Of a DNA stretch of 64,000 nucleotides, positions 21,157-33,420 are shown piece after piece. Origin of the DNA: Daedaleopsis sinensis (lineage: Eukaryota > Basidiomycota > Agaricomycetes > Polyporales > Polyporaceae); NCBI GenBank assembly GCA_033807695.1, contig CM066301.1, forward strand, positions 1,426,001 through 1,490,000, written 5' to 3'. The notes under the pieces are model-generated. The model did not search any database and was not told the origin of the DNA. It was given only the letters and a program-made list of their open reading frames with translations. A program made the position numbers and the translations under genes. How positions within the stretch are numbered: position 1 is the stretch's first letter; the number at the start of each line of letters is the position of its first letter.

Positions 21157-22720
21157 GAACGGACTCAGCGAGGGCGGCCGGCCGATGAGCGTATGTACGG
21201 AGCAACCGGCACATCCGCGCCCGAGCGAATAGCCTTGCGAGCACATGTCAGTTGCGAACGAGCGGAGTACAAACACGAACTTGACGTACCAAGGTGTGCA
21301 TTCATGAATCTGCGGAACGTGCTCCGCATCTCGAGCTCGCGGCGTGCGATCCTCGCGAAGTCTCGCCCAGAGCGTACCGCCGACCTCGACGATTTCCGCC
21401 TGCCATGGACGTCGAACGAACTGTCGGGATGAAGATGAGAGGAGAGGACATGGTGGAACGTGCATGTAGAACATACAGATCTGATCCAATCCTATACTAT
21501 TCCGCCGTCACAGCGAGGAACCATGGCCCTAGTAAGTAATCTATTGGCAAGAACAAGAGAGCTCAGAGCGGCCGACAAGTGAGTACATAATATGTTGACA
21601 AATTGACAATGTCGATCAGACACCACAGCGACGAGATCTCCGATTGTCATAGTGACACTCACCACGATCTGGAGTCAACGAGCCTGAGATCGCTCCGGAT
21701 GATTGGATACGGTACCTTGTACTACTAGATCAGCCGAGGTACCGCTGCAAGAAGCTACCGTACGTACCGTGAGCTCTCTTAGCCCTCGACGCGCATTCTG
21801 ACAGACAAGACACAGGTTCGCGCTGTGGCCAATCTGGCACATTCGAAGTCACCCGTGTTGACTCTGCATCCCGGGAATCGGGATACACTTCGGAAGCACT
21901 CGGAGTGTCCCATCATGCCATGAAGCCGTGAGCAGGTACAAGGTTATGTTTCGTGCAAGCGGTGGGTAAAGTGTGACACGCGGATGCCCTGCGAGCCGTG
22001 CGGGATCAGCTCACGTTGCTCTGACCAATCCTGCAGGCCGTACTACGTACCGTATTAGACTGTATCGGGCACGACACTGCGGCCGATGTCACACGCACGT
22101 CTGGCATTGCCGTCTCTTCGGATGTTGAGCTCGGCATTTCCTGTCGCGCGCGCATGCGCAACGCACCGACCAACTTGAATGGACCGGCGATGACACGTTC
22201 CCCCTCGAATGACGAAAGCATGGCAACACGGATATATTCATCACTAACCGAACTTGAGTACGATGACAGCTACGAGCGCAGAACGTACCACGCACCTTAT
22301 CACATGTACCATCCTTACTTATCCTGACTCTTCCGACGCTGCGACGTCCGGAATGTGCTACTGAGCTTGTGGCAACTGACACTTCACTGTCACGCACGCG
22401 CACGCACTGTCACTGTGTGCAGGGCCTGCCGAAAGCACATGTACATCCATCCGACCGGGTGCTATTCTGCTCCGGAATGTCAGCAACGCGCTGGCTACGC
22501 GAAGAGGCTAGCGCAACCCCGCGTCTCGTTACGAATTTACCGCTACTCACCGTGGATTCTCCGAGTGGCGGGCGCAGGTGCAGACTCCCGAGTCCCGAGG
22601 CCCGAGTCATCGCGTGCCGCATCCACGCCGTCATGCATGCATGCATGCATACTCGCACTCTGCAGCATGAGCACGCAACGGTCAGCTTCGAGTCTATAGC
22701 TGACAGTGACACCAGTATGG

Positions 22721-23650
22721 ACTGCTGTACGTACCGAGAGGCGTGCAGCGCGGGCCTGTCCGTCGTGCAGCTCCTGTGCTCGGCACCGGTCACATAGAGC
22801 GGACGGTGTCGTGTCGGGGCCAAGTCGGGGCACTCGATTGTCGACCCTGCAGTGTCGCAGGGGAGTGCGCCAAGCGGCGCTGATCAGACGACAGGTCCCG
22901 GGGCCGGTAAGCACACCCGCGTCCGCACTCGAAATGTCTATAGACATTCATCGCATGACGGTCGCGAAGCTCTCCTGCGAAGTCGGAAGAAACGTGTCAG
23001 TCCCAAGTCCCAAGCCATCGCTTTCAGAGAGCTGTCTCTCACGCACGCACCCATAACCACGGCGCCGTGTGATGCGTGCGGACGAGTCGGCGGGTCGACA
23101 GCCTGAGGGTGCGTCGAATGTTCACCGGTACCAGTACCGTAGACCGCTCTGCAGACTCCAGAGCGATCCCTACCGAATGAGAACGCCAAAGAGCTGGCAT
23201 GCGTGACTGCTGTAAGTGCCTAGAGGGGCGCCGCGCGGGCCTCAGCCTGTCCGTCGTGCAGCCCTTGTACTCGGTACCGGACACATCTCTCACGGAGAGC
23301 GGACGGTGTCGTTTCGGGGCACTCGATTGCCGACTCGGACCCTGCAGCGTCGCAGGGGAGTGCGCCAAGCGGCACCAGACGTCAGGTCCCGTTAGGCACA
23401 CCCGTACCCGAGCTGTCCGCGCATCCGCACTCGGAATGTCTCTGAGCCTCAGACATCGACGCGATTCGCGAGGTTCTCCTGCGGGGAACGGTCAGTCCCG
23501 CGCCATCACTGTCAGAGCTCAGGCTGCTCTGCTCACCCATACCATATCCACCGTGAGTTCTGTGTGATGCGCGCGGGCGGAAGGCGGAAGACGGAAGAGC
23601 AGGCGGCTCGAGCCTCGAAAGGGCGCGTCGGCTGTCGGGTCTGCACGGTA
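22721..23650 (+). repeat. Internal module, two tandem copies, unit 2
   Basis: Two diverged copies of about 485 bp start at about 22721 (ACTGCTGTACGTACCGAGAG) and 23206 (ACTGCTGTAAGTGCC). Both contain the landmarks CGGACGGTGTCGT, GGGGAGTGCGCCAAGCGGC and CCATCGCTTTCAG or CCATCACTGTCAG. Units 3 and 4 also have two copies; units 1, 5 and 6 have one. Confidence 0.75.
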
Positions 23651-24963
23651 CCGTACGGCGTAGCCCGCTGTACCGTAGCCCGCTGTACGGTACTACCAGT
23701 TCCCCGCCGAATGAGGATCTACGCACGGGATCAGCAGGGGGCGAGCACAGTGACAGTGACATGACGACGTACCGTCGCGCCGATCGCGCTCTCGTATCAG
23801 AACGGATACGGGCGATCAGAAGCCCCATATTGCGCACCGCCAACAGGGTACAGACCCTTAGCCTTAGCCACGCCCGAGTTGTCGGGGAGGAGAGCCGACG
23901 CTTGCTTGAGAATGGAGATGGGGCGATCGCTCCGTGGCGTGCGGACTCCGGGGAATCGGCATGCGGGGATGCGGGGATGCGGGAGAGTACAAGGTACGGG
24001 GACGGTCACGCACTGCCCGGACGTCATCGCCCTTGCGCCCCCCCTCCTCCTCCTCGTTCTCCTCGTTCTCCTCCGGGCTCCAGCCGGCTGTGCCATGTGG
24101 TGAGTTGCATGTACCGTATACGTCGTCGTGGTGCATGTGTGAACTGCCGTTCTGCAGCTCGCGTGTGCGGGAGAGTCGCCATCCCGTGGCCTCTGGTGGG
24201 CTTGGTCGACGGCGTTTTGGATGAGCAGGGACAGGGACAGGTGAGAGGGTGCCCGCTGGTCGCGTCGCTGTACTGACTTCTGCACACTGCGCAGGACGTG
24301 TAGGCGAGCTAGGACGAGTCAACGACATCTGACCGAGGCAAGGACGGTACGTTCAGCGACGCTGTCCTGGCTCGAGCTTTGCTGTTGACGTTGACGAGTG
24401 CGTCTTGCAGCGGGCATGTCCGGGGCCTCGCCTCCTCGCGCTCCCGACTCTGCGGTGCGGAACACCTACGTCCTGCCCAGTGGACCCGCTAGCCTGGAGA
24501 CGAGGTCAGTGTGCCGATCTGTATACAGCGCGGATGGAGAGCACGGTACGGACCTTGTCCGCTTCCCCCGGCCGTCTCTGTTCAGTGCTCACGAGCCCGT
24601 CTTGCAGCGGTCGCGTCCCGGGCTCGCCTTCTCGCGCTCGCGACTCCGGGACCGATGGCGCATGCGTCCCGGCGCGATGGACATGCCAGCCTCGCGCATG
24701 TGCGCAGAACGGTACGCGCTTTGTCCGCGCCTCGGTCCTTCCTGACGAGGGTGTCTTGCAGCAGTCGCGTCCGGGGCTCGCGTGATCGCGCACTCGAGTC
24801 TCGAGTCCACCAGCCTCGCGCAGGTGCGCATTTCGGGCGCATATATGCAGTCACGCGCTGATTGCCGTTGGACATGTGCAAATATATTGGCATGACGGTA
24901 CAGAAGACGGCAGATCTCGGCGGACGAGAGGTACCTAGAGAGCTTGCTGACTGTGATCATGTA

Positions 24964-25241
24964 CTGTACCATTTCAACCTAATATTCATGGGGGGGGACA
25001 AGTGACACCGAAATCATGAATATTCATCGCTTAGCAGCCCCTTGTGACCATGGGACAACCTCAAATATTCCATTCATAGGCTAGGATCCTCTGCCAAAAC
25101 GCGGTTAGCGCCCGTAAAGCGCCCGTGACATTGACTTCAAGCGATCTTCAACGACCTTTGTGACGCGGGACAGACTTCCGATTATTCAGATTCAAGACCT
25201 CTTGTGACGCGTGACATGAATATTAGGTCGAAATGGTACAG
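24964..25241. mobile_element. 278-bp MITE with TA target-site duplication
   Basis: Other units read GATCATGTATGTCAGG. Here TA is duplicated around an insert that begins CTGTACCATTTCAACC and ends GGTCGAAATGGTACAG. The terminal inverted repeats are about 27 bp with one mismatch. Small size, no ORF and a TA duplication fit a Tc1/mariner-related (Stowaway-like) MITE. It is the only copy seen in the window. Confidence 0.88.
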
Positions 25242-25959
25242 TATGTCAGGGGGTGGGAGTCGTTGGACGGTACCGTAGTACGTACCTCGCTGTTGCTTAG
25301 GAGAGCGTAGGGGCCGGGGTGGTGTCGTGACAGCCAAAGGGTAAGTACGCGAGCAAATGAGCGCGCCCCGAGGTCGGTAGGCGTGGAGACGGGTGGGAAA
25401 ACAGAGCGGAGAGGGTCGCGGGTGCGCGTGGATTGGCAGAGCGGAGCGGGAATGGCGCGAGAAGAGACCCTGAGGCGTGTTCCCAACTCGAGGTCGACGT
25501 GAGTGTAGCGGTCATGCATTGCATGGAGCGCAGGTGCGAGGATCCGCGGCGTGCGCCATAGACGACGGCGACGGCGGCGCGTGCAGTGGAGAGCGGGCGG
25601 GGGGACGGCGGTTCGCGTCGTGCAGGGGAGGCGGGCGTACTCACCTTGTACCCGTAGTTGATTACTTGGCTCCTGGACGAATGGCAGGGCGCATGCTGGG
25701 AGGTCGTGTGGCGAGCGTTCGACGCGGAGCGAGTTGAGAGGGCGCGTGACGAGTGGCGGAGGCGTGTACAGAGAGGTGACAGCGACAAGCGCTGATGAGA
25801 GACGCATAAGAGGTCGTCAAGAGGAGAGAAGGGGCAGATGGCGGGGAGAGCGAGAGATGCTCGGAGTTGTTCGCAGAGTCCGGACTCGATGGGCGGTTGC
25901 CAGATTGGGGCACACCCACGCGACCACGGTCCTCCAAGCGCCCCGATCACCCTGGTCGT

Positions 25960-25967
25960 TGACGTCA
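25960..25967. promoter_or_regulatory. CRE/ATF-like site, PhoD copy 3 promoter
   Basis: TGACGTCA, 65 bp before the copy 3 ATG. Confidence 0.5.
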
Positions 25968-26032
25968 CCACTCCTCCTCCTCCGTCAACCCCCGCGACTT
26001 GCTCTGCTTACGACCCACGAACGGAGAGCATT

Positions 26033-28610
26033 ATGGAGGCATACGCGGCCATCGCCAGCTCCTCGATCTCCACCCTCTACCGCATCCTAGCCTATTGTTT
26101 TCTCCTGGTAGTCAGTACACGGTCTCTCCCATTTTAGCCCTCCTGTCCTTACCCTGCTCCAGATTCCAAAATAAGAGCTCCAGTTTATTCTTCCGGCTCT
26201 ATACATCGCATATGCTATCACACTACGCTACGTCCCCGTGCCCGAAGTTGTGGTAAAAGAGGAGACGGCCGCCATACGTGAGGAGGTCAAGTCCGAAAAG
26301 AATGGAGTGCCCGTAACGGATGTCACTGTCGCAGCATCGACAGTCGTTGTCGCACCCGTAACAAAGTCTGCAGACGTACGTTCAATTGCTTCCCGCACCA
26401 AACTTCGTTGTCGCACCCGTAACAAAGTCTGCAGACGTATGTTCAATTGCTTCCCGCACCAAACTTGTCGCGCTCACGTCGTGCCAGTGGAAGTCTTTCG
26501 TGACCGGAATCATCTTCTCTGTGCCTTCCCCAGTCCGTGCCCTCCACTACACCAATATCCTCATAAACACTCTCCTCCTCCTTGCTGCCGCCGAGCTTGT
26601 TGCTGTTCCGTACTTTGACGACGCCTCCGCAGTCGTCTACACTCGCGTCGGCGCCCTCTCTCCCGACGCTGCCAAGATTGTCGTTCGTTACCCTCCTACC
26701 ACCAACGCTACCGAGAACCTAGTGCGCCTCTGCTGGCGGCAAGCCAACACCCAGGGCTCCACAGACGTTCCCTGGCAGCCAGGTCCCCTCGCAAACCTGA
26801 CCGCCGACAGAGACTGGGTTCAGACCGTTCGGCTTTCTGGCCTTTGGCCAAATACCAGATACGAATGCACGTGCACTTGCCGTCATCGTCACCCGACTCT
26901 GACATTCTCCCGCTATATCAGACAGGCTTGAAGATGCTAACAGTACTTCTCTTCCTTATCCCGCCGAACCCATCCGTTTCCGTACCTTCCCCGACTCGCG
27001 CCTCTACAATGGCTACAACTTCCGCTTCGTAGCGTCTTCATGTGTGACGCCCAATTTCCCGTATGCGCCCTTCCAGTCTCGTAGGATCAAAGGGTTCGAC
27101 CTCCTGGCAGACTACCTTTGGCCTGCCCCCGCGACTGCCTCCTTGCCAAACGTGTTGGCTTCTAGCTCTCCCGAAGTGCCTTCTGCGACCTCGGAGTCGG
27201 TGCCTGCCTCAGAGAGCACGTCCTCGGACGACGTGACCGTTCCTGTCTCGGAGCCGGTTCCATCCCCTGTAGCGCCCGCTCCTGTTGAGAAGTCCAGTGC
27301 TCCGACTGAGTTCATGATCTTCATGGGAGACTTCATCTACGCCGATGTTCCTGTGTACCATGGAGACGACAAAGAGGCGTACCGTCGTTTCTACCGTCGC
27401 AACTACAACAGTCCAAGCTTCCGGAAGGTATATGAGCGGCTGCGTAAGTGCTTGCCATAGCGAGCGATTCGTGACTGACCTGAACTTTGACAGCAATCTT
27501 CCATACCTACGACGATCACGAGGTGACTGCGTCTCGCGTTCGTGCCTTCTCAATCTTCTAACGTTGTCTCAGATCCTCAACAACTACGTCGGTCAAGGGA
27601 ATGATTCTCAATCGCCGTTCCCGAGTGCCTCGGACGCGTTCCAGCTGTACAACGCGGAAGCCAACTTCGACTCGATCCACGAGGGCCAGTACTACTACGA
27701 CTTCCGGTACGGCGACTCCGCCTTCTTCGTGATGGACACCCGGAGGTACCGTTCAGATATCAATGTGGGCGATGCCACCACGCACACCATGCTCGGCGAA
27801 CAACAGCTTGCAGCGCTGTACGACTGGCTTGGCAGGGTACGCACGCTCCCCGACACTCACGGCTGTACTGAGACTTTGTGCAGGTGAACAACACCGCCGT
27901 CTTCAAGTTCATCGTGACCTCCGTGCCCTTCACGTCGCTGTGGACATACGAGGGGCTGTACGACACGTGGGCGGGCTTCCCCGTGGAGAAGGCCGCGGTG
28001 CTCAGCGCGCTGCACACGGTGCCGAACGTCGTCATGCTCTCGGGCGACCGCCACGAGTTCGCGGCGATCGAGTTCGAGGCGGGGGACGCGGGCCACAACG
28101 TGCTCGAGATCTCGACGAGCCCGATGAGCATGTTCTACATCCCCGTCGTGCGCACGCTGCGCGCGCGGAGCGACGCGTACGTGAACAAGACGCGCGCGGA
28201 CGTCGTCACGGGCGAGGACGGCGTGTCCTACGTCGACCGGTACGTCGTCGAGGTCCCGAAGGAGAAGGTCGTCAAGTATATCGCGGAGGGCAACTACAAG
28301 TGGTGCGCCCCTCGAGCTTCGGGCGGATGCTGCGCGCTGACTGGGGATGACAGGTCTGCGATCGAGGTCGACACGCGGGACCGCCAGCACCCCGTCGCGA
28401 AGGTGGAGATCATGGTCGACGGCAAGAGCGCGTACCAGTAAGTGCGCGCCCTCGAGTATCGGTGCAGCGACTGACTGACGCGGCTCCAGGCTCGAGGTCG
28501 TGGGCAAGCCGGTCAAGCTGCAGCTGTCCACCGCGCTCGGCGCGTTCGTCCCGCAGTCGTTCAGGGGCATGCTCGACCGCATCGGCATCAAGCCGAGCAA
28601 GTGGTTCTGA
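26033..28610 (+). pseudogene. PhoD-like metallophosphatase, copy 3 (stop in exon 2, GC donor, 61-nt duplication)
   Basis: Exons by homology: 26033-26107, 26163-26375, 26488-26866, 26922-27443, 27494-27522, 27573-27836, 27884-28302, 28354-28437, 28490-28610. Exon 2 begins ATT CCA AAA TAA, an in-frame stop at 26172-26174 where copies 1, 2 and 7 have TCA. The intron 3 donor is GCACGT instead of GTACGT. A 61-nt tandem duplication (26345-26466) spans the exon 2/intron 2 junction; using the first donor would remove the extra copy as a 112-nt intron. Intron 7 is 51 nt instead of 57. Catalytic exons 4-9 are intact. Shifting the exon 2 acceptor 15 nt to the GAG before CTCAAG would skip the stop in frame. 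Confidence 0.85.
26345..26466 (+). repeat. 61-nt tandem duplication across an exon-intron junction
   Basis: The unit 26345-26405 (from CGTTGTCGCACCCG to CACCAAACTT) is repeated at 26406-26466 with one change (GTACGT to GTATGT in the second donor). It is unique to copy 3. It adds 1 nt modulo 3 if unspliced. Confidence 0.9.
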
Positions 28611-29682
28611 CTTCCGCGCGCGGAGACTGTCTAGACATACATATATCCCTATCCTCTATTTCTGGACCCCATATCCTGCAGTGACGACTTGCTTATGTGC
28701 TTCCTGTATGGTGTAATGATAGTAGTAGTGCTGTCCTGTGCGATAGCTGTAGACCGCTAGAGTGCTGTGTGGGCGTTGTGGTGACGAACTCTGTACGGTA
28801 CGATACGTGACCCTTTTACCGAAGCTGCTCCATTGCACGTTCACGCGTTGGAGCCACTGCCCGGCCACCGCATGTCGTAGGCGCTCGCGGGACGGGGATC
28901 TCGGGGAGTGTACGGGGTGGGTCTAGCGTAAAAACGTACCGTTGAGAATGCTTGAGAAAGAGGCCCATGCAAACTAAGGATCTCCCAAAGGGGGTATTGC
29001 TGCCCACCAGGGTACTTGCTGCCCAGGCTGAGCTCATGATCATGATGGCGGTCGAGAGTTGCAGCCTCAGTTGCAGTAGTCGCAAACACGAGATTCGACT
29101 GCATGCATTGCTCGAGTACGGTAAGTAGTATATACAGATAGCACATTGGGAGCCCAAGTACGATTTGTCTTAGTAACAAGAGTGTTCATGACCGGCTCTC
29201 TTGTCCCGCGACCGCCACAACGCTGGCGACCGTCCACTGTGTGGCACCTTGACCTGATGCTCCCGGTACCATCTGCGCACGACATGCGCCTCGAGTGTCT
29301 TGAGCGACTCACTAGATCCGACATTGGTTCCCACCCATAGTACCCATCCTCCGCATTCCCATCCTCGAGCTCGCCATGCCCCGACTCCGGCTCTGTGTAC
29401 CGTCTCGAGTCTGTACCATTAAAGGATACTCACCACGCGCTCTACCGTCCAAGTCCTCCTCCTTCACACTGCTCTCCCGACAGTGGTCTTGATCGCCGCA
29501 GTCTTGCGCTCGAACGGCTGCGCTGTTGCTGTGTACCATTCTGAGACTCGCTGCAATCAGTTCGCGTGCACATCCGACCAAGAGATCAAGTCCCCCAAAA
29601 GAAACGAGGACGTTGCAAGTGCGCCGCGGCACTGCACTGACTCACGGTACTGTCGGTACGTGAAGCTCTCATAGCACCTGGG

Positions 29683-29738
29683 CACTGTTCGAGCCCCGAG
29701 CCTCGGGCGGTATGCGAGGCCTCGGATCTTGAACAGTG
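29683..29738. other. Conserved two-stem hairpin, unit 3
   Basis: Same outer and inner stems as unit 2, with one extra C bulging the 3' side of the inner stem (CGAGGCCTCGG). Confidence 0.5.
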
Positions 29739-30320
29739 TACCGGCCGAGCACATGAACGCAGTATGCTGGCACTGTGTAGGTCTAGAGGTCGGGATGTCA
29801 ACCGCTGCCCGTCAGGCGAGACGGTGAGGTGCACGCCGCCCCGGAAATCACGTCCCCGGATTCCGAGAGGCATGCACTTCACCTCACGACGGTGATCGAC
29901 GTGTCACAGGACATACTTCAAGTGTACCGTCCATGCTCCTCCGCGCTGCCAGATGGATAGCTATCAATGCAATACACTGGAACTAGCGCATGGCCGCTCC
30001 AGTAGTATGCACCAAATGCCAACACGATGCACAGATATGCTCATGGCATACTGCTGCAGATGGAGAAGGAGTTAAAACTCACCGCATATCGTCTTCACAG
30101 CATGGCTGCTCGAGGACAGCATTGACAGGAGCTGATGAGCATGAGCGGAGGGTGTGCGCGCGAGGGAAGCAGGAGGGACAAGGGGCGAGGGGCGAAGGCG
30201 GTGAGAGCCCAAAGGTCAGCGGAGTATAAGCAGCCAAGTGGACAAGCGGCAGCAGATGTAGTTAGTTTCATGTTCGATTACGACCATCAGAATATATTCT
30301 ATCCGACGAGTCATTAACCA

Positions 30321-30422
30321 ATGTGTGGAATGCTGTACAAGATCTTGATCTTCCAGTGCGCTGTCTTTGGAATTTTGGCACTCGCCGTGAATGGACCCCT
30401 CCGGCTTGCCGCTCACGCGTGA
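30321..30422 (+). CDS. Micro-ORF, 33 aa, unit 3
   Basis: Homolog of the unit-1 micro-ORF with a one-codon (Gln) insertion in the hydrophobic part (KILIFQCAVFGILALAVNG). The in-frame indel is mild support for coding. Confidence 0.3.
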   Translation: MCGMLYKILIFQCAVFGILALAVNGPLRLAAHA

Positions 30423-32544
30423 ATACAGTAGACAACTTTACCTTGTGACATGTGTTCGAATTCATTCCGGGGCCCTCAGGCTGCCTTCCGGCTGAGTGGG
30501 CTAGATCACGGCTAGTGGTTACGCAATCTGAGCGTGCTCAACTTGAAGCGCGTAGTACGTACCGTTCGGAACTTACAGTGCCTATAATGGTACCGTTTGC
30601 ATACGTACTAGAGCATGTGACTCCGAGTCAGACATCATCTGAGCACGATACGTATAACATCCCCGGACCACTCGACGTGCCTCCTCGTCTGGGAACTCAG
30701 AGAGCAACTCGACCTCCTGTCGGCACTCCTCGTCCACCTCCGCCTCCATCGCGTCCGTCACCACTGCCACAGACTTGGGCAGATGCGGGAAGTTCATGGG
30801 GCCGCTCACCGGACAGAGTCGACGCTCGCCTCAGACCTCGTAGCACTCGGAGAGCCCTCGGCACGGCCGCCGCAAGCGGATACTTGACCGCTGGTCTACA
30901 CCGCGTCCGGCACGGCTACGAAGCACATCTGGCCCGTCTCCCAGAGCAGGAGCAACCAATCCGGTGGCACCCAATGAGCTCGGGGTTCCTGGGGTTCCTG
31001 AACGGACTCAGCGAGGGCGGTCGGCCGATGAGCGTATGTACGGAGCAACCGGCACATCCGCGCCCGAGCGAATAGCCTTGCGAGCACATGTCAGTTGCGA
31101 ACGAGCGGAGTATAAACACAAACTTGACGTACCAAGGTGCGCATTCATGAGTCAGAGTCTGCGGAACGTGCTCCGCATCTCGAGCTCGCGGCGCGCGATC
31201 CTCGCGAAGTCTCGCCCAGAGCGTACCGCCGACCTCGACGATTTCCGCCTGCCATGGACGTCGAACGAACTGTCGGGATGAAGATGAGAGGAGAGGACTC
31301 ATGGTGAAACATGCATGTACTTAGAACATACAGATCTGATCCAATCCTATATTCCGCCGTCACAGCGAGGAGCCATGGCCCTAGTAATCTATTGGCAAGA
31401 ACAAGAGAGCTCAGAGCCAACGTGAGTACATATGTTGACAAATTGACAATGTCGATCAGACACCACAGCGACGAGATCTCCAATTGTCATCGTGACACTC
31501 ACCGCGATCTGGAGTCAACGAGCCTGAGATCACTCCGGATGATTGGATACGGTACCTTGTACTAGATCAGCCGAGGTATCGCTGCCAGAAGCTACCGTAC
31601 GTACCGTGAGCTCTCTTGGCCCTCGACGCGCATTCTGACAGACAGCGCACAGGTTCGCGCTGTGGCCAATCTCAGGGCACATTCGAAGTCACTCGTGTTG
31701 ACTCTACATCCCGGGGATCTTGTCGCCAAGGCCCCGGTCCCGGGAAACACTTCGGAAACACTCGGAGTGTCCCATCATGCCATGGAGCCGTGAGCAGGTA
31801 CAAGGTTATTTTTCGTGCAAGCGGTGGGTAAAGTGTGACACGCGAATGCCCTGCGAGCCGTGCGGGATCAGCTCACGTTGCTCTGACCAATCCTGCAGGC
31901 CGTACTACGTACCGTATTAGACTGTATCGGGCACGACACTGCGGCCGATGTCACACGCGCGTCTGGCATTGCCGTCTCTTCGGATGTTGAGCTCCGCATT
32001 TCCAGTCGCGCGCGCATGCGCAACGCACCGACCAATGGACCGGCGAGGACACGTTCCCCCTCGAATGACGAAAGCATGGCAACACGGATATATTCATCTC
32101 TAACCGAACTTGAATACAATGAGCACAGAACGTACTACGCACCTTATCATATGTACGTCCTTACTTATCCTGACTCTTCCGACGCTGCGACGTCCGGAAT
32201 GTGCTACTGAGCTTGTGGCCACTGCCACTTCACTGTCACGCATGCGCACGCACTGTCACTGTGTGCAGGGCCTGCCGAAAGCACATGTACATCCATCCGA
32301 CCGGGTGCTATTCTGCTCCGGAATGTCAGCAACGCACTCGCTACGCGAAGAGGCTAGCGCAACCCCGCGTCTCGTTACGAATTTACCACTACCCACCGTG
32401 GATTCTCCGAGTGGCGGGCGCAGGTGCAGACTCCCGAGTCCCGAGTCATCGCGTGCCGCGTCCACGCCGTCATGCATGCATACTTGCACTCTGCAGCATG
32501 AGCATGCAACGGCCAGCTCCGAGTCTATAGCTGACACCCGTATG

Positions 32545-33420
32545 GAGTGTACGTACCGAGAGGCGTGCAGCACGGGCCTGTCCATCATGCAGCTCCTGCT
32601 CCTGTGCTCGGCACCGGTGACGTCTCTCACATCTCTCACGGAGAGCGGACGGTGTCGTTTCGGGGCACTCGACTGTCGACCCTGCAGCGTCACAGGGGAG
32701 TGTGCGCATGACGGTCGCGAAGCTCTCCTGCAGGCTGCGAAAAAACGCGTCAGTCCCAAGTCCCAAGCCATCGCTTTCAGGGAACTGTCTAGATCTCTCA
32801 CGCACCCATAACCACGGCGCCGTGTAATGCGCGCGGACAAGTCGGCGGGTCGACAGCCTGAGGGTGCGTCGAATGTTCACCGGTACCGGTACCGTAGACC
32901 GCTCTACAGACTCCAGAGCGATCCCCCCCGAATGAGAGCGCCAAAGAGCTGGCATGCGTGACTGCTGTACGTGCCGGGCGAGTCCGTCGTGCAGCCCTTG
33001 TACTCGGTACCGGACACGTCACACATCTCTCACAGAGAGCCGCGGCGGACGGTGTCGTTTCGGGGCACTCGATTGCCGGCTCGGACCCTGCAGCGTCGCA
33101 GGGGAGTGCGCCAAGCGGCACCAGACGCCAGGTCCCGTTAGGCACACCCGTACCCGAGCTGTCCGCGCATCCGCACTCGGAATGTCTCTGAGCCTAGACA
33201 TCGACGCGATTCACGAGGTTCTCCTGCGAGGAACGGTCAGTCCCGAGCCATCACTGTCAGAGCTCAGGCTGCTCTGCTCAGTGCTCACCCATATCCACCG
33301 TGAGTGCTGTGTAATGCGCGCGGGCGGAAGGCGGAAGGCGGAAGGCGGAAGGCGGAAGGCGGAAGGCGGAAGAGCAGGCGGCTCGAGCCTCGAAAGGGCG
33401 CGTCGGCCGTCGGGTCTGCA
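32545..33420 (+). repeat. Internal module, two tandem copies, unit 3
   Basis: Copies start at about 32545 and 32961 with the same landmarks as in unit 2. The second is followed by the GGCGGAA tract. Confidence 0.7.
33323..33372. repeat. GGCGGAA heptamer expansion
   Basis: About seven GGCGGAA units occur here against one to three in the other spacers, consistent with slippage. Confidence 0.85.

Larger units (their letters stand above)
16933..26032. other. Spacer 2 (9.1 kb), no recognised protein gene
   Basis: It has the same plan as spacer 1, with four minisatellite units (17289-17445), the hairpin (18117-18171), the micro-ORF (18954-19052) and the splice-like chain (about 24115-24785). It is longer because of a 1.4-kb TIR element (19739-21156), a TA-flanked MITE (24964-25241) and a second copy of the internal module (22721-23650). 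Bases 20200-20900 inside the element and 21540-22000 show no feature I can name. Confidence 0.7.

Noticed and set aside
33182..33300. Frame starting MSLSLDIDAIHEVLLRGTVS in unit 3 as the N-terminus of a protein, possibly a mating-type factor
   Set aside because: Units 2, 4, 5 and 6 have an extra C (CTCAGAC for CTAGAC) that shifts the frame, and no homeodomain or pheromone-receptor sequence follows.
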